64,000 nt of DNA from positions 62,001-126,000 of the forward strand of contig CAKUIF010000005.1 in NCBI GenBank assembly GCA_934660915.1, in the 5' to 3' direction. Below the pieces are notes generated by a model. It was not told the origin of the DNA, did not search any database, and worked only from the letters and a program-made list of their open reading frames with translations. Below, piece after piece: positions 17,033 through 24,268 of this stretch. The stretch's first letter is position 1. Each line of letters begins with the position of its first letter. A program made the position numbers and the translations under genes. The DNA is from an uncultured Olsenella sp. (GTDB lineage: Bacteria > Actinomycetota > Coriobacteriia > Coriobacteriales > Atopobiaceae).

Positions 17033-18864
17033 TGGCCGGTAAGGGCGGGGCGCCCAAGCGCCCGCAGGACCTGGGCCGCACGCTGCGGTCTTTGCTCTCG
17101 TACATGGGCCATGCCAAGTGGCGCCTGCTCGCCGTGGGCGTGCTCGTCTGCGTGAGCGGAGGCGCGAACCTCGCGGGCACCTACATGATCAAGCCGGTGG
17201 TCAACGCCGTCGGCCAGGGCGATTACCAGCGCTTCGTTCACCTCATCGCCGGGACGGCGGCCATCTACGCCGCGGGCGTGGCGAGCGCCGCGGGCTATAC
17301 CCAGACCATGGTCCACGCCGCGCAGAAGGTCGTGCTCGACATCCGTCGCGACCTCTTTGACCACATCCTGGGCCTGCCGCTGTCGTTTTTCGACTCGACG
17401 CGTCACGGCGATGTGATGAGCTACTTCACCAACGACGTCGACACCGTGTCGGAGGCCTTGAACAACAGCTTCGCCGGCGCGGTCCAGGCCCTCATCCAGA
17501 CGGTGGGCACGCTCGTCCTTCTTGTTGTGCTCGACTGGCGCCTCACGCTGATCACCATCGCCTGCGACGTCGTCGTGGTGCTCTACGTCCGCTACTCGGG
17601 CGGCCGCAGCAGGCGCTTCTTCGCCGCGCAGCAGTCCACCTTGGGCGAGCTCGACGGCTACATCGAGGAGACGATGGCGGGCCAGAAGGTCGTCAAGGTC
17701 TTCAACCACGAGCGCGCCGCCTTGGCCGACTTCGACGCCTTAAACGAGTCGCTGCGCGCGTCGGGCACGACGGCGCAGGCCTACGCGAGCACGATGGTCC
17801 CCATGACCGTGGCCATCAGCTACGTCAACTTCGGCGTGGTCACCGTCGTGGGCGCGCTTCTTGCCATCCAAGGGTCGGCAGACGTGGGCAGCCTCGCCTC
17901 CTACCTGGTTTTTGTTCGCCAGGCGTGCATGCCGCTGAACCAGCTCACGCAGCAGGGAAACTTCCTTCTGACCGCGCTTGCCGGCGCCGAGAGGATCTTT
18001 GCCGCGATGGGGCTCGCGAGCGAGGTCGACGCCGGCGCGGTCGAGCTCGTGCGCTCGGACGCCCACGCCGCGCGCACGGCTTCGGGCGCCGACGGCTGGG
18101 CGTGGCGCATCGACGGGGAGGACGTGCCGCTCGCCGGCGACGTGCGCCTCTACAATGTCGACTTCGGCTACGTCCCCGGGCAGACCGTGCTCGAGGACCT
18201 GAGCCTGTTTGCCAAGCCGGGCCAGAAGATCGCCTTCGTCGGCTCGACGGGCGCCGGAAAGACGACCATCACGAACCTGATCAACCGCTTCTACGAGGTG
18301 CGCGACGGCGTGATCACCTACGACGGCATCGACGTGCGCGACATCCGCAAGGAGTCCTTGCGCCGAAGCCTCGGCATCGTGCTGCAGGACACGCACCTCT
18401 TTGCCGGCTCGATCGCGGACAACATCCGCTTCGGCAAGCTCGACGCCACCGACGAGGAGGTCCGCGCCGCGGCGCGCGTGGCCAGCGCGGACGGCTTCAT
18501 CGAGCGCCTGCCCCGCGGCTACGACACGCCGGTCGTGGCCGACGGCGCCAACCTCAGCCAGGGCCAGCGCCAGCTCATCGCCATCGCCCGCGCGGCCGTG
18601 GCAGACCCGCCCGTGCTCATCCTCGACGAGGCCACGAGCTCGATCGACACGCGCACCGAGGCGCTCATCCAGCGCGGCATGGACGCGCTCATGCGCGGGC
18701 GCACCGTGTTCGTGATTGCGCACCGGCTCTCGACCGTGCGCAACGCCGACGCGATCATGGTGCTCGAGCACGGCCGCATCGTCGAGCGCGGCACGCACGA
18801 GGAGCTGCTCGCGCAGCGCGGCGAGTATTGGCAGCTCTACACGGGCGCGAAGGAGCTCGACTAG
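17032..18864 (+). CDS. Heterodimeric ABC exporter, catalytic half (pair 1)
   Basis: The 610-residue half-transporter has an N-terminal membrane domain of six helices and a C-terminal ATPase domain. It has Walker A GSTGAGKTT, signature LSQGQRQL, Walker B VLILDEATSSID with the catalytic Glu, and the switch histidine in VIAHRLSTV. The LSQGQ signature together with an intact Glu/His is what the catalytic partner of degenerate-site exporters usually shows. Its ATG overlaps the stop of the preceding gene, so the two are made in equal amounts. An insertion of about 35 residues precedes the ATPase core (around SDAHAARTASGADGWAW). A second pair of the same type lies at 42984-46579. Confidence 0.92.
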   Translation: MAGKGGAPKRPQDLGRTLRSLLSYMGHAKWRLLAVGVLVCVSGGANLAGTYMIKPVVNAVGQGDYQRFVHLIAGTAAIYAAGVASAAGYTQTMVHAAQKVVLDIRRDLFDHILGLPLSFFDSTRHGDVMSYFTNDVDTVSEALNNSFAGAVQALIQTVGTLVLLVVLDWRLTLITIACDVVVVLYVRYSGGRSRRFFAAQQSTLGELDGYIEETMAGQKVVKVFNHERAALADFDALNESLRASGTTAQAYASTMVPMTVAISYVNFGVVTVVGALLAIQGSADVGSLASYLVFVRQACMPLNQLTQQGNFLLTALAGAERIFAAMGLASEVDAGAVELVRSDAHAARTASGADGWAWRIDGEDVPLAGDVRLYNVDFGYVPGQTVLEDLSLFAKPGQKIAFVGSTGAGKTTITNLINRFYEVRDGVITYDGIDVRDIRKESLRRSLGIVLQDTHLFAGSIADNIRFGKLDATDEEVRAAARVASADGFIERLPRGYDTPVVADGANLSQGQRQLIAIARAAVADPPVLILDEATSSIDTRTEALIQRGMDALMRGRTVFVIAHRLSTVRNADAIMVLEHGRIVERGTHEELLAQRGEYWQLYTGAKELD

Positions 18865-18948
18865 CCGCCGTCGCGCGGCAAGAAGCGCCGGCCCGGTCCA
18901 GTCGCGTGGCCTCTTCGCAGACTTTGGCCGGGCCTCGGGGGCAGGTGC

Positions 18949-18954
18949 TAGAAT
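18949..18954 (+). promoter_or_regulatory. Extended minus-10 box of nadK-recN
   Basis: TGCTAGAAT places an extended minus-10 element (TAGAAT, 18949-18954) about 40 bases before the nadK TTG start. The minus-35 box is poor, as expected for extended minus-10 promoters. Confidence 0.45.
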
Positions 18955-18992
18955 CGAACAAGGTTTCCGACTTCTGGCAAGGAGCGTGCCCC

Positions 18993-19847
18993 TTGAAGGT
19001 TCTTATCGTCCCCAACTACTCGCGCCCCGACGCCGTCGAGGGCGCCCGGAAGCTCGATGCCTGGCTCGACGAGCAGGGCATCGAGGTCACGTGGGCCCAC
19101 GACAGGAAGCTCTTCCCCAACCGCGTGACCGACGCCTCCGGCTGCGGGCTCGTCGTCTCGCTCGGCGGAGACGGCACCCTGCTGCGCGCCGCGCGGACCG
19201 TCGGCTATTCCGAGATTCCCATCCTCGGCATCTCCTTCGGCCATCTCGGGTTTCTTACCAGCGCGGGTCCGGCCGAACTCATATCTACGGTCGCCTCCGC
19301 GCTCGCCGGCGAGCTGCACATGAGCCACCGCGCCACCCTCGACGTCGAGAGCGAGTTCGTCCGCCCCGACGGCTCGACCTACACCGTCCACAGCTTCGCG
19401 TTGAACGACTTCGCCGTCTCGCGCGGCGGCGGCGGCGACATGGTCGAGTTCGACGTCTCGGTCTCGGGAAACAAGATCGACCGCCTGCGCGGCGACGGCT
19501 TCGTGGTCTCCACCGCCACCGGCTCCACGGGCTACGCGCTCGCGGCGGGCGGCCCCATCGTCACGCCCGAGTTCTCCGGCATGGTGTGCGTGCCCATCGC
19601 GCCGCACAAGATCCTCGCGCGCGCCTTCCTCACCGCGCCCTCCGACGTCGTCGAGATCGACATGAGCCCCGAGCGCCCCGTTGAGCGGCGCTTCTTTGCC
19701 GACGGGCAGGCCATCGGCGCCGGCGAGGCCGGCTGGGCAACCCACGCGAGCATCCGCCGCGGCCCGGGCGACGTCATCCTGCTGGACCACAGCGCGCAGA
19801 GCTTCTACGGCTCCGTCTCGCGCGTGTTCTACGGCACGGGCAGGTAA
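18993..19847 (+). CDS. nadK: NAD kinase
   Basis: The 284-residue protein has the ATP-binding GGDGT motif (about residues 58-62, in SLGGDGTLLRAART), LGISFGHLGFLT, and the TATGSTGYALAAGGPIV segment that forms the NAD site. The usual Asn-Glu pair reads Asn-Asp (FALNDFAVSR), a mild departure. NAD kinase phosphorylates NAD(H) to NADP(H) in the cytoplasm. The TTG at 18993 is chosen because AAGGAG lies eight bases upstream and the protein starts with the expected LKVLIVPNYS. recN follows after three bases, an arrangement common in Gram-positive genomes. Confidence 0.95.
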   Translation: MKVLIVPNYSRPDAVEGARKLDAWLDEQGIEVTWAHDRKLFPNRVTDASGCGLVVSLGGDGTLLRAARTVGYSEIPILGISFGHLGFLTSAGPAELISTVASALAGELHMSHRATLDVESEFVRPDGSTYTVHSFALNDFAVSRGGGGDMVEFDVSVSGNKIDRLRGDGFVVSTATGSTGYALAAGGPIVTPEFSGMVCVPIAPHKILARAFLTAPSDVVEIDMSPERPVERRFFADGQAIGAGEAGWATHASIRRGPGDVILLDHSAQSFYGSVSRVFYGTGR

Positions 19848-19850
19848 GCG

Positions 19851-21467
19851 ATGATCGACGAGCTGCATGTGCGCGACGTCGCGCTGATCCGCGACGCGTC
19901 GCTGGCCCCCTCGGCGGGACTCACCGCCCTCACGGGCGAGACGGGCGCCGGCAAGTCGGCCCTTCTTTCCGCCATCAAGCTTTTGGTGGGGGAGCGCGCA
20001 GACGCGGGCGCCGTGCGCGAGGGCGCAGACGGCCTCGAGGTGGAGGGGCGCTTCTACGTGCGGGGCGGGGACCCCGACGGCTGCGTGGTCAGCCGCCGCG
20101 TGGGCGCCGACGGCCGCGGCCGCGTGCGCATCGACGGCCGCATGGGCAGCGTCCGCGAGCTCGCCGAGGGCGTGGGCGCCACCGTCGACCTCTGCGGCCA
20201 GCACGAGCACCAGCGCCTTTTGCAGGTGCAGACCCACGTCGAGATGCTTGACGCGTGGGTGGGCGAGCCGGCTGCCGCCGCGCTCGCCTCCTACCGCGAG
20301 GCCCTCGCCGCCGCCGCGGACGCCGCCCGCGAGCTCGACCGCGTCCGTGAGCTCTCGCGCACCGGGGCCGCCGCCCTGGAGGAGGCCGAGTTCGTGTGCC
20401 GCCGCATCGACGAGGTCGACCCCGCCAAGGGCGAGCTTGCCGACCTCGAGGCCAAGCTGCCGCGCGCCGAGCATGGCGACGCCCTTCTGCGCTCCGCCCT
20501 CGGCGCCCGCGAGGCGCTGGCGGGGGAGGGCGGGGCCCTCGACGCCATCCGGGACGCCGCCTCCGAGGTCGACGACGCCCTGCGCTACGACGACGCGCTC
20601 GCAAAGCACGCCGATGTGCTCAGGAGCGCCCTTCTTGACCTCGAGGACGTGGCCGCCGAGCTGCGCGACTACGCTGACGACCTCGACTTCGACCCGGAGG
20701 AGCTTGAGCGCATGCGCGCCCGCTGGTCCGAGCTGCAGGGGCTTCTTCGCAGCTATGGTCCCACGATGGCCGACGTCTTCGCTCGCCGCGACGAGGCGCG
20801 CGGCGTCGTGGAGGCGGCCTCCGACGGCGGCGCCGCCGTCGAGCGCGCGCAGAAGGCGGCCGATGCCGCCGAGGCCCGGCTGAGGGACGCCGCCCGCGCC
20901 CTCGACGACGTGCGCCGCGAGGCCGCGCCGCGCTTCTCGGCGGCCGTGAGCGAGCAGATGGCCCGGCTCGAGATGGGCTCGGCCGAGCTCGAGGTCGCCT
21001 TCGAGCGGCTTCCGCGCGCCGAGTGGTCGCGCCGCGGGGCCTCGCGCGCCGAGTTCCTGTACCGGCCGGGCGCCGGGCTTTCCGCCCGCCCGCTGCGCAG
21101 GATCGCGTCGGGCGGCGAGGTCAGCCGCGTGATGCTCGCGCTCAAGGTGGTCCTGGGCGAGTCCGACTCCGCCGAGACGCTCGTCTTCGACGAGGTCGAC
21201 GCCGGCGTGGGCGGCGCCACCGCGGTCGCGCTCGCGGGCGTCCTCGCCGACCTCGCGCGCACCCATCAGGTCATCGTCGTCACGCACCTCGCGCAGGTGG
21301 CCGTCGTGGCCGACGAGCATTACCTCGTGAGCAAGTCGGCGGGCGACGTGCCCGAGACCACGCTCACGCCGATTTCCGGCGAGGACCGCGTCCGCGAGGT
21401 CGCCCGCATGCTCTCCGGCGACACCGGCGAGGCGTCGCTCGCCCATGCCCGCGAGCTGCTTTCGTAA
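19851..21467 (+). CDS. recN: DNA repair protein RecN
   Basis: The 538-residue SMC-like ATPase begins with a Walker A GETGAGKSALL (residues 29-39), continues through coiled-coil arms rich in Ala/Glu/Arg, and ends with the ABC signature region (RIASGGEVSRVMLALK) and Walker B/D-loop (TLVFDEVDAGVGG). RecN acts early at double-strand breaks. It is slightly shorter than the usual 550-580 residues, mostly in the arms. It begins three bases after nadK and has no separate promoter. Confidence 0.96.
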   Translation: MIDELHVRDVALIRDASLAPSAGLTALTGETGAGKSALLSAIKLLVGERADAGAVREGADGLEVEGRFYVRGGDPDGCVVSRRVGADGRGRVRIDGRMGSVRELAEGVGATVDLCGQHEHQRLLQVQTHVEMLDAWVGEPAAAALASYREALAAAADAARELDRVRELSRTGAAALEEAEFVCRRIDEVDPAKGELADLEAKLPRAEHGDALLRSALGAREALAGEGGALDAIRDAASEVDDALRYDDALAKHADVLRSALLDLEDVAAELRDYADDLDFDPEELERMRARWSELQGLLRSYGPTMADVFARRDEARGVVEAASDGGAAVERAQKAADAAEARLRDAARALDDVRREAAPRFSAAVSEQMARLEMGSAELEVAFERLPRAEWSRRGASRAEFLYRPGAGLSARPLRRIASGGEVSRVMLALKVVLGESDSAETLVFDEVDAGVGGATAVALAGVLADLARTHQVIVVTHLAQVAVVADEHYLVSKSAGDVPETTLTPISGEDRVREVARMLSGDTGEASLAHARELLS

Positions 21468-21549
21468 GCCTTCGGGGGCGGTTCAGGGAAAGCTTGAGTT
21501 ATCTGGTCGTCGGCGAGGGGGGCTCCCACTCGTCGAGCAAGGAGGAACC

Positions 21550-22476
21550 ATGGCAGAAAACAAACGGTCCAACCCCAGGCGCGACGCGAGGGCCAAGGAG
21601 GCGGCTCGCCACATCGCCGACGTCGAGAAGCGCTTCGCGAGCGAGGTTGCCGCCTCGGTCGCGGGGCTGCGCGTCTACGACTCCGCGCCCTCAGTCGCGG
21701 CCGCCGCGGACGACGGCACCCCGCGCGTCCCGTCCGTCGCCGTCGTCGACGAGGACTCCGTCGCCGCCGTGCTCTCGCGCGGGCGCGGCCTCGCCTCCGC
21801 CTGCGACCTCGCCGTCCTCGACTTTGCGAGCTTCACGAGCGTCGCCGGCGGCTACGACCGCGGCGCCTGGGCGCAGGAAGAGGCGCTGTGCGCGGAGTCC
21901 ACGCTCTACAACGCCCTTGCCACCCAGAAAGGGTGGTATGCCGAGAACCGCCGCCGCAACATCAACTGCGAGCTCTACCGCAACCGCGCCCTCGTCGTGC
22001 CCCGCGTGCGCTTCGACCGCGAGAAGTACCACAGCTACGCCGACGTGATCGTGGCGGCCGCCCCCAACGCCCGCCGCGCCCGCGAGGAGTACCGCGTCTC
22101 GGACGAGGCCCTTCTTTGCGCCATGCGCTCCCGCATCCGAATGGTGCTCGCCATCGCCGACGACCTCGGCCACCCGAAGCTCGTGCTCGGCGCCTTCGGG
22201 TGCGGCGTCTTCGGCTGGGACGCGTCGCAGGTGGCCGAGATGTTCCGCGAGGAGCTCGCGGCGGGCGGCCACGTGGCGAGCGAGGTCGTCTTTGCCGTGC
22301 CGCGCGGGCGTTTCGACGAGAACCTCGAGCGCTTCGAGCACGCCTTCGCGAAGTTCCCCGAGGTTAATGCCGACCCCTACGTCACGCGCGCCGAGCGCCA
22401 GGTGGCCGCCGCCAGCGCCGCCGCCGTGGATGAGGACGACGATGAGGGCGAGGACGACTGGCGCAAATACCTCTAA
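21550..22476 (+). CDS. TIGR02452-type microbial poly(ADP-ribose) glycohydrolase-like protein
   Basis: The 308-residue protein has the macrodomain pattern of microbial PARG proteins (TIGR02452/DUF2263). VAVLDFASFTSVAGGYDRGA precedes AQEEALCAESTLYNAL, giving the GG...QEE catalytic signature (GG at about 100-101, QEE 109-111). The family's tail follows: LGHPKLVLGAFGCGVFGWDA. By family knowledge such proteins hydrolyse ADP-ribose chains or mono-ADP-ribose adducts; here that is inference. The start at 21550 has GGAGGAACC before it; an in-frame ATG at 21445 lies inside recN. The last 25 residues are very acidic (DEDDDEGEDDW). The upstream neighbours nadK and recN make an NAD- and DNA-damage-related context. 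Confidence 0.85.
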   Translation: MAENKRSNPRRDARAKEAARHIADVEKRFASEVAASVAGLRVYDSAPSVAAAADDGTPRVPSVAVVDEDSVAAVLSRGRGLASACDLAVLDFASFTSVAGGYDRGAWAQEEALCAESTLYNALATQKGWYAENRRRNINCELYRNRALVVPRVRFDREKYHSYADVIVAAAPNARRAREEYRVSDEALLCAMRSRIRMVLAIADDLGHPKLVLGAFGCGVFGWDASQVAEMFREELAAGGHVASEVVFAVPRGRFDENLERFEHAFAKFPEVNADPYVTRAERQVAAASAAAVDEDDDEGEDDWRKYL

Positions 22477-22524
22477 GGGGTATATAGTCGGTTGAGGTTA
22501 ACTCTTTACGTGGAAAGAAGGACC

Positions 22525-22938
22525 ATGGGCCCAACCGACATCGTCATCATCGCAGCCGTCCTCGTTCTGTTCGTCGTGGCGGCGATCCGCATGGTGGGAA
22601 CCGCCACCGGCAAGCGCGACTGCTGCAGCGGCGCCGTCAAGCAAAGCGGCGCCTCGCGCGGCAAGAAGTTCGCGCCCGCGCACGTCGAGGACACCGACCC
22701 CGCGCACTACCCGTACACAGCAGGGCTCGGTATCGGCGGCATGAGTTGCGAGCGCTGCGCCGCCGCCGTCGAGGCGGCCCTCGACGCTGGCGACGGCTGC
22801 TGGGCCGAGGTGACCCTCGCCGGCGGGCGCGCCCTTCTTCGCGCCAAGGTCCCCATCGACGAGGCCGCCGTCCGTGCCCGCGTCGAGCAGGCCGGCTACC
22901 GCCTCGTCTCCTTCGACCTGCGAAATCAGCCTGTCTGA
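22525..22938 (+). CDS. Membrane-anchored HMA (heavy-metal-associated) protein
   Basis: The 137-residue protein starts with a single membrane helix (about residues 5-22), then a linker with a vicinal Cys pair (KRDCCSGAV, Cys33-Cys34). It ends in an HMA ferredoxin-fold domain with the metal motif GMSCERC (72-78). HMA domains bind Cu(I) or other soft metals; the lone domain on a membrane anchor suggests a copper chaperone or sensor, but no P-type ATPase is nearby. AAAGAAGGA precedes the ATG. It is followed by a phased repeat array. A TATAGT box lies shortly before it. Confidence 0.82.
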   Translation: MGPTDIVIIAAVLVLFVVAAIRMVGTATGKRDCCSGAVKQSGASRGKKFAPAHVEDTDPAHYPYTAGLGIGGMSCERCAAAVEAALDAGDGCWAEVTLAGGRALLRAKVPIDEAAVRARVEQAGYRLVSFDLRNQPV

Positions 22939-23260
22939 TTTGGCAGCCTTTTTTGCCTGTCTGGTTCGTTTGCCCGGCCGGTCGCCCCACCGCGCTAAGA
23001 ACCTCCAAGTCCCAGCCCCGGTACTCCGCTCGGCGCTAAGGAACTCGCAGTCCCAGCCCCGGCGGCCTGCCGTTACGCTAAGAATCCCCAAGTTCCAGTC
23101 GCTTGACGGAGCTGGGACTTGGGGATTCTTCGCAAAGAAGGGCTGGAACCCGCCATTCCTTAGCGCACGGGGGCTGGAACCGGCGATTTCTGCGCGCGGC
23201 AAGAAGTGCGGGGGCTGGAACCGGCGATTCCTTAGCGCGCCCTGCCCGCGACCGCAACGC
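22939..23260. other. Convergent intergenic region filled by a repeat array
   Basis: The gap lies between the convergent HMA gene and a minus-strand HAD gene. A 7-bp hairpin (AAATCAG 22923-22929 with CTGATTT 22935-22941) overlaps the HMA stop codon and is followed by six T at 22949-22954, a possible terminator. The rest holds array A, listed separately. No gene is seen. Confidence 0.6.
22994..23236. repeat. Array A of the 23-bp GCTAAGRA...CCAGC repeat (3 forward, 4 inverted)
   Basis: Seven 23-bp units occur at 22994, 23035 and 23077 (forward) and at 23111, 23142, 23173 and 23214 (inverted). The ends are GCTAAGRA and GTYCCAGC; the seven or so central bases differ between units. Start-to-start distances are 41, 42, 34, 31, 31 and 41. 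The central pair (23077-23099 and 23111-23133) shares the same middle, so it can form a hairpin around an 11-base loop. The copies at 23111 and 23173 have degenerate TTAGC ends (TTCGC, TGCGC). Confidence 0.9.
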
Positions 23261-23992
23261 CTACGCCCGGTTCGCCTCGTCGACGATGTAGGGGAGGGCG
23301 ACGGCGAGGTCGCGCATCTGCCCCGACCAGACGGCGCGCGTGGGGCGGGCGTGCCCGACGTAGATCGTGCGCAGCCCGCACTCGGGGTGGGCGAAGTCGC
23401 GCTTGGCGTCGTTGCCCACCATGAGGCACTCGGAGGGCGTGAGCCCGAGCTTGCCGCAGAACTCCTCGTAGTAGCTCGCCCACGGCTTGGCGCGCGTCGA
23501 GTTCTCCGCGCAGGAGATCAGCGCGAAGTCGTCGGCGCCAAAGCCCGCCCACGCCATGCGCGCGAGGTCGCACTGCATCGAGACGACCGGGTTCGTGGCG
23601 AGCGCGCAGGTGAGGCCCATGCCCCACACGGTATCGACCGCCTCGCGGGCGCCCTCCTTTGGCTGGGCGCGCACGATGCCCGACCCCATGCGCGGCACAA
23701 CGGTCTCCTCGTAGCAGCGGATCATGTCGTCGATCACGGGGTCGTCCAGCGGAATCCCGCACTGCTTGAGCATGATCGAGTTGATGAGCTGGGCGTTCGT
23801 CATGTGGTCGCGGCGCTTCTCGCCCTCCACGGCGAGCCAGGCGCGCGCATAGGCGCTCATGATGTTCACCCTCAGCCTGCCGCTCGCGCGGGCAAGAAGC
23901 CCCGACGCGCCGTTGACGTAGGCCGCGAGGAACGCCGTGAGGTTGAGCGATAGCAGCGTGTCGTCCAGATCGAACAGAACAGCCTTTATCAT
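23261..23992 (-). CDS. HAD-family hydrolase
   Basis: The 243-residue protein has HAD motif I at the N-terminus (AVLFDLDDTLLSL, nucleophile Asp8, acid Asp10), a helical cap (about residues 20-110), motif II around ALATNPVVS, the Lys of motif III in TRAKPWASYY and motif IV MVGNDAKRDFAHPECG. The double Asp DLDDT variant and the NPVVS context are seen in uncharacterised HAD hydrolases. The substrate is unknown. Its 3' end faces repeat array A and its start is divergent from rpsA across 276 bp. Confidence 0.85.
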   Translation of the reverse strand: MIKAVLFDLDDTLLSLNLTAFLAAYVNGASGLLARASGRLRVNIMSAYARAWLAVEGEKRRDHMTNAQLINSIMLKQCGIPLDDPVIDDMIRCYEETVVPRMGSGIVRAQPKEGAREAVDTVWGMGLTCALATNPVVSMQCDLARMAWAGFGADDFALISCAENSTRAKPWASYYEEFCGKLGLTPSECLMVGNDAKRDFAHPECGLRTIYVGHARPTRAVWSGQMRDLAVALPYIVDEANRA

Positions 23993-24092
23993 ATGAAGGC
24001 GCCTTCCTTTGCCGAGTGCCCTGCCGAGGTCGCCGCGCGAAGCGTTTTCGTGGCGGACCTGCGTAGAAACTCAATTTACCCCAAACATTTGC

Positions 24093-24151
24093 TTGAAATG
24101 CGGCCGCCACTAAAGGTACTCTATAGCGCGTGTGGGCATGGGGCCCGCACA
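24093..24151 (+). promoter_or_regulatory. rpsA promoter and structured leader
   Basis: TTGAAA (24093-24098), an 18-base spacer and TACTCT (24117-24122) make a plausible housekeeping promoter, giving a leader of about 140 bases. In the leader GTGTGGGC can pair with GCCCGCAC (about 24130-24150, one wobble). Just before the start, GGCCCC can pair with GGGGTCC across the AAAGGGG ribosome site. Control of S1 synthesis by leader structure is known in other bacteria and is only inferred here. Confidence 0.5.
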
Positions 24152-24268
24152 AACGTATCTGTTGGCCCCCGAGAGCATGCAAGTTTCCACGTAGACGCCG
24201 CGATTGATTTGGCACTGCAGGCAGCGACCATGACGACCGGGGCCCCGTTGTTCGAAAGGGGTCCACCT

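Noticed and set aside
19381..19420. Defective NAD kinase because the conserved Asn-Glu reads Asn-Asp
   Set aside because: The change is conservative and every other motif is intact, so loss of function is not supported.
22980..23236. DNA-uptake sequence like that of Haemophilus (AAGTGCGGT), suggested by AAGAAGTGCGGGGG
   Set aside because: Only a partial match within a repeat spacer, with no recurrence of the full motif.
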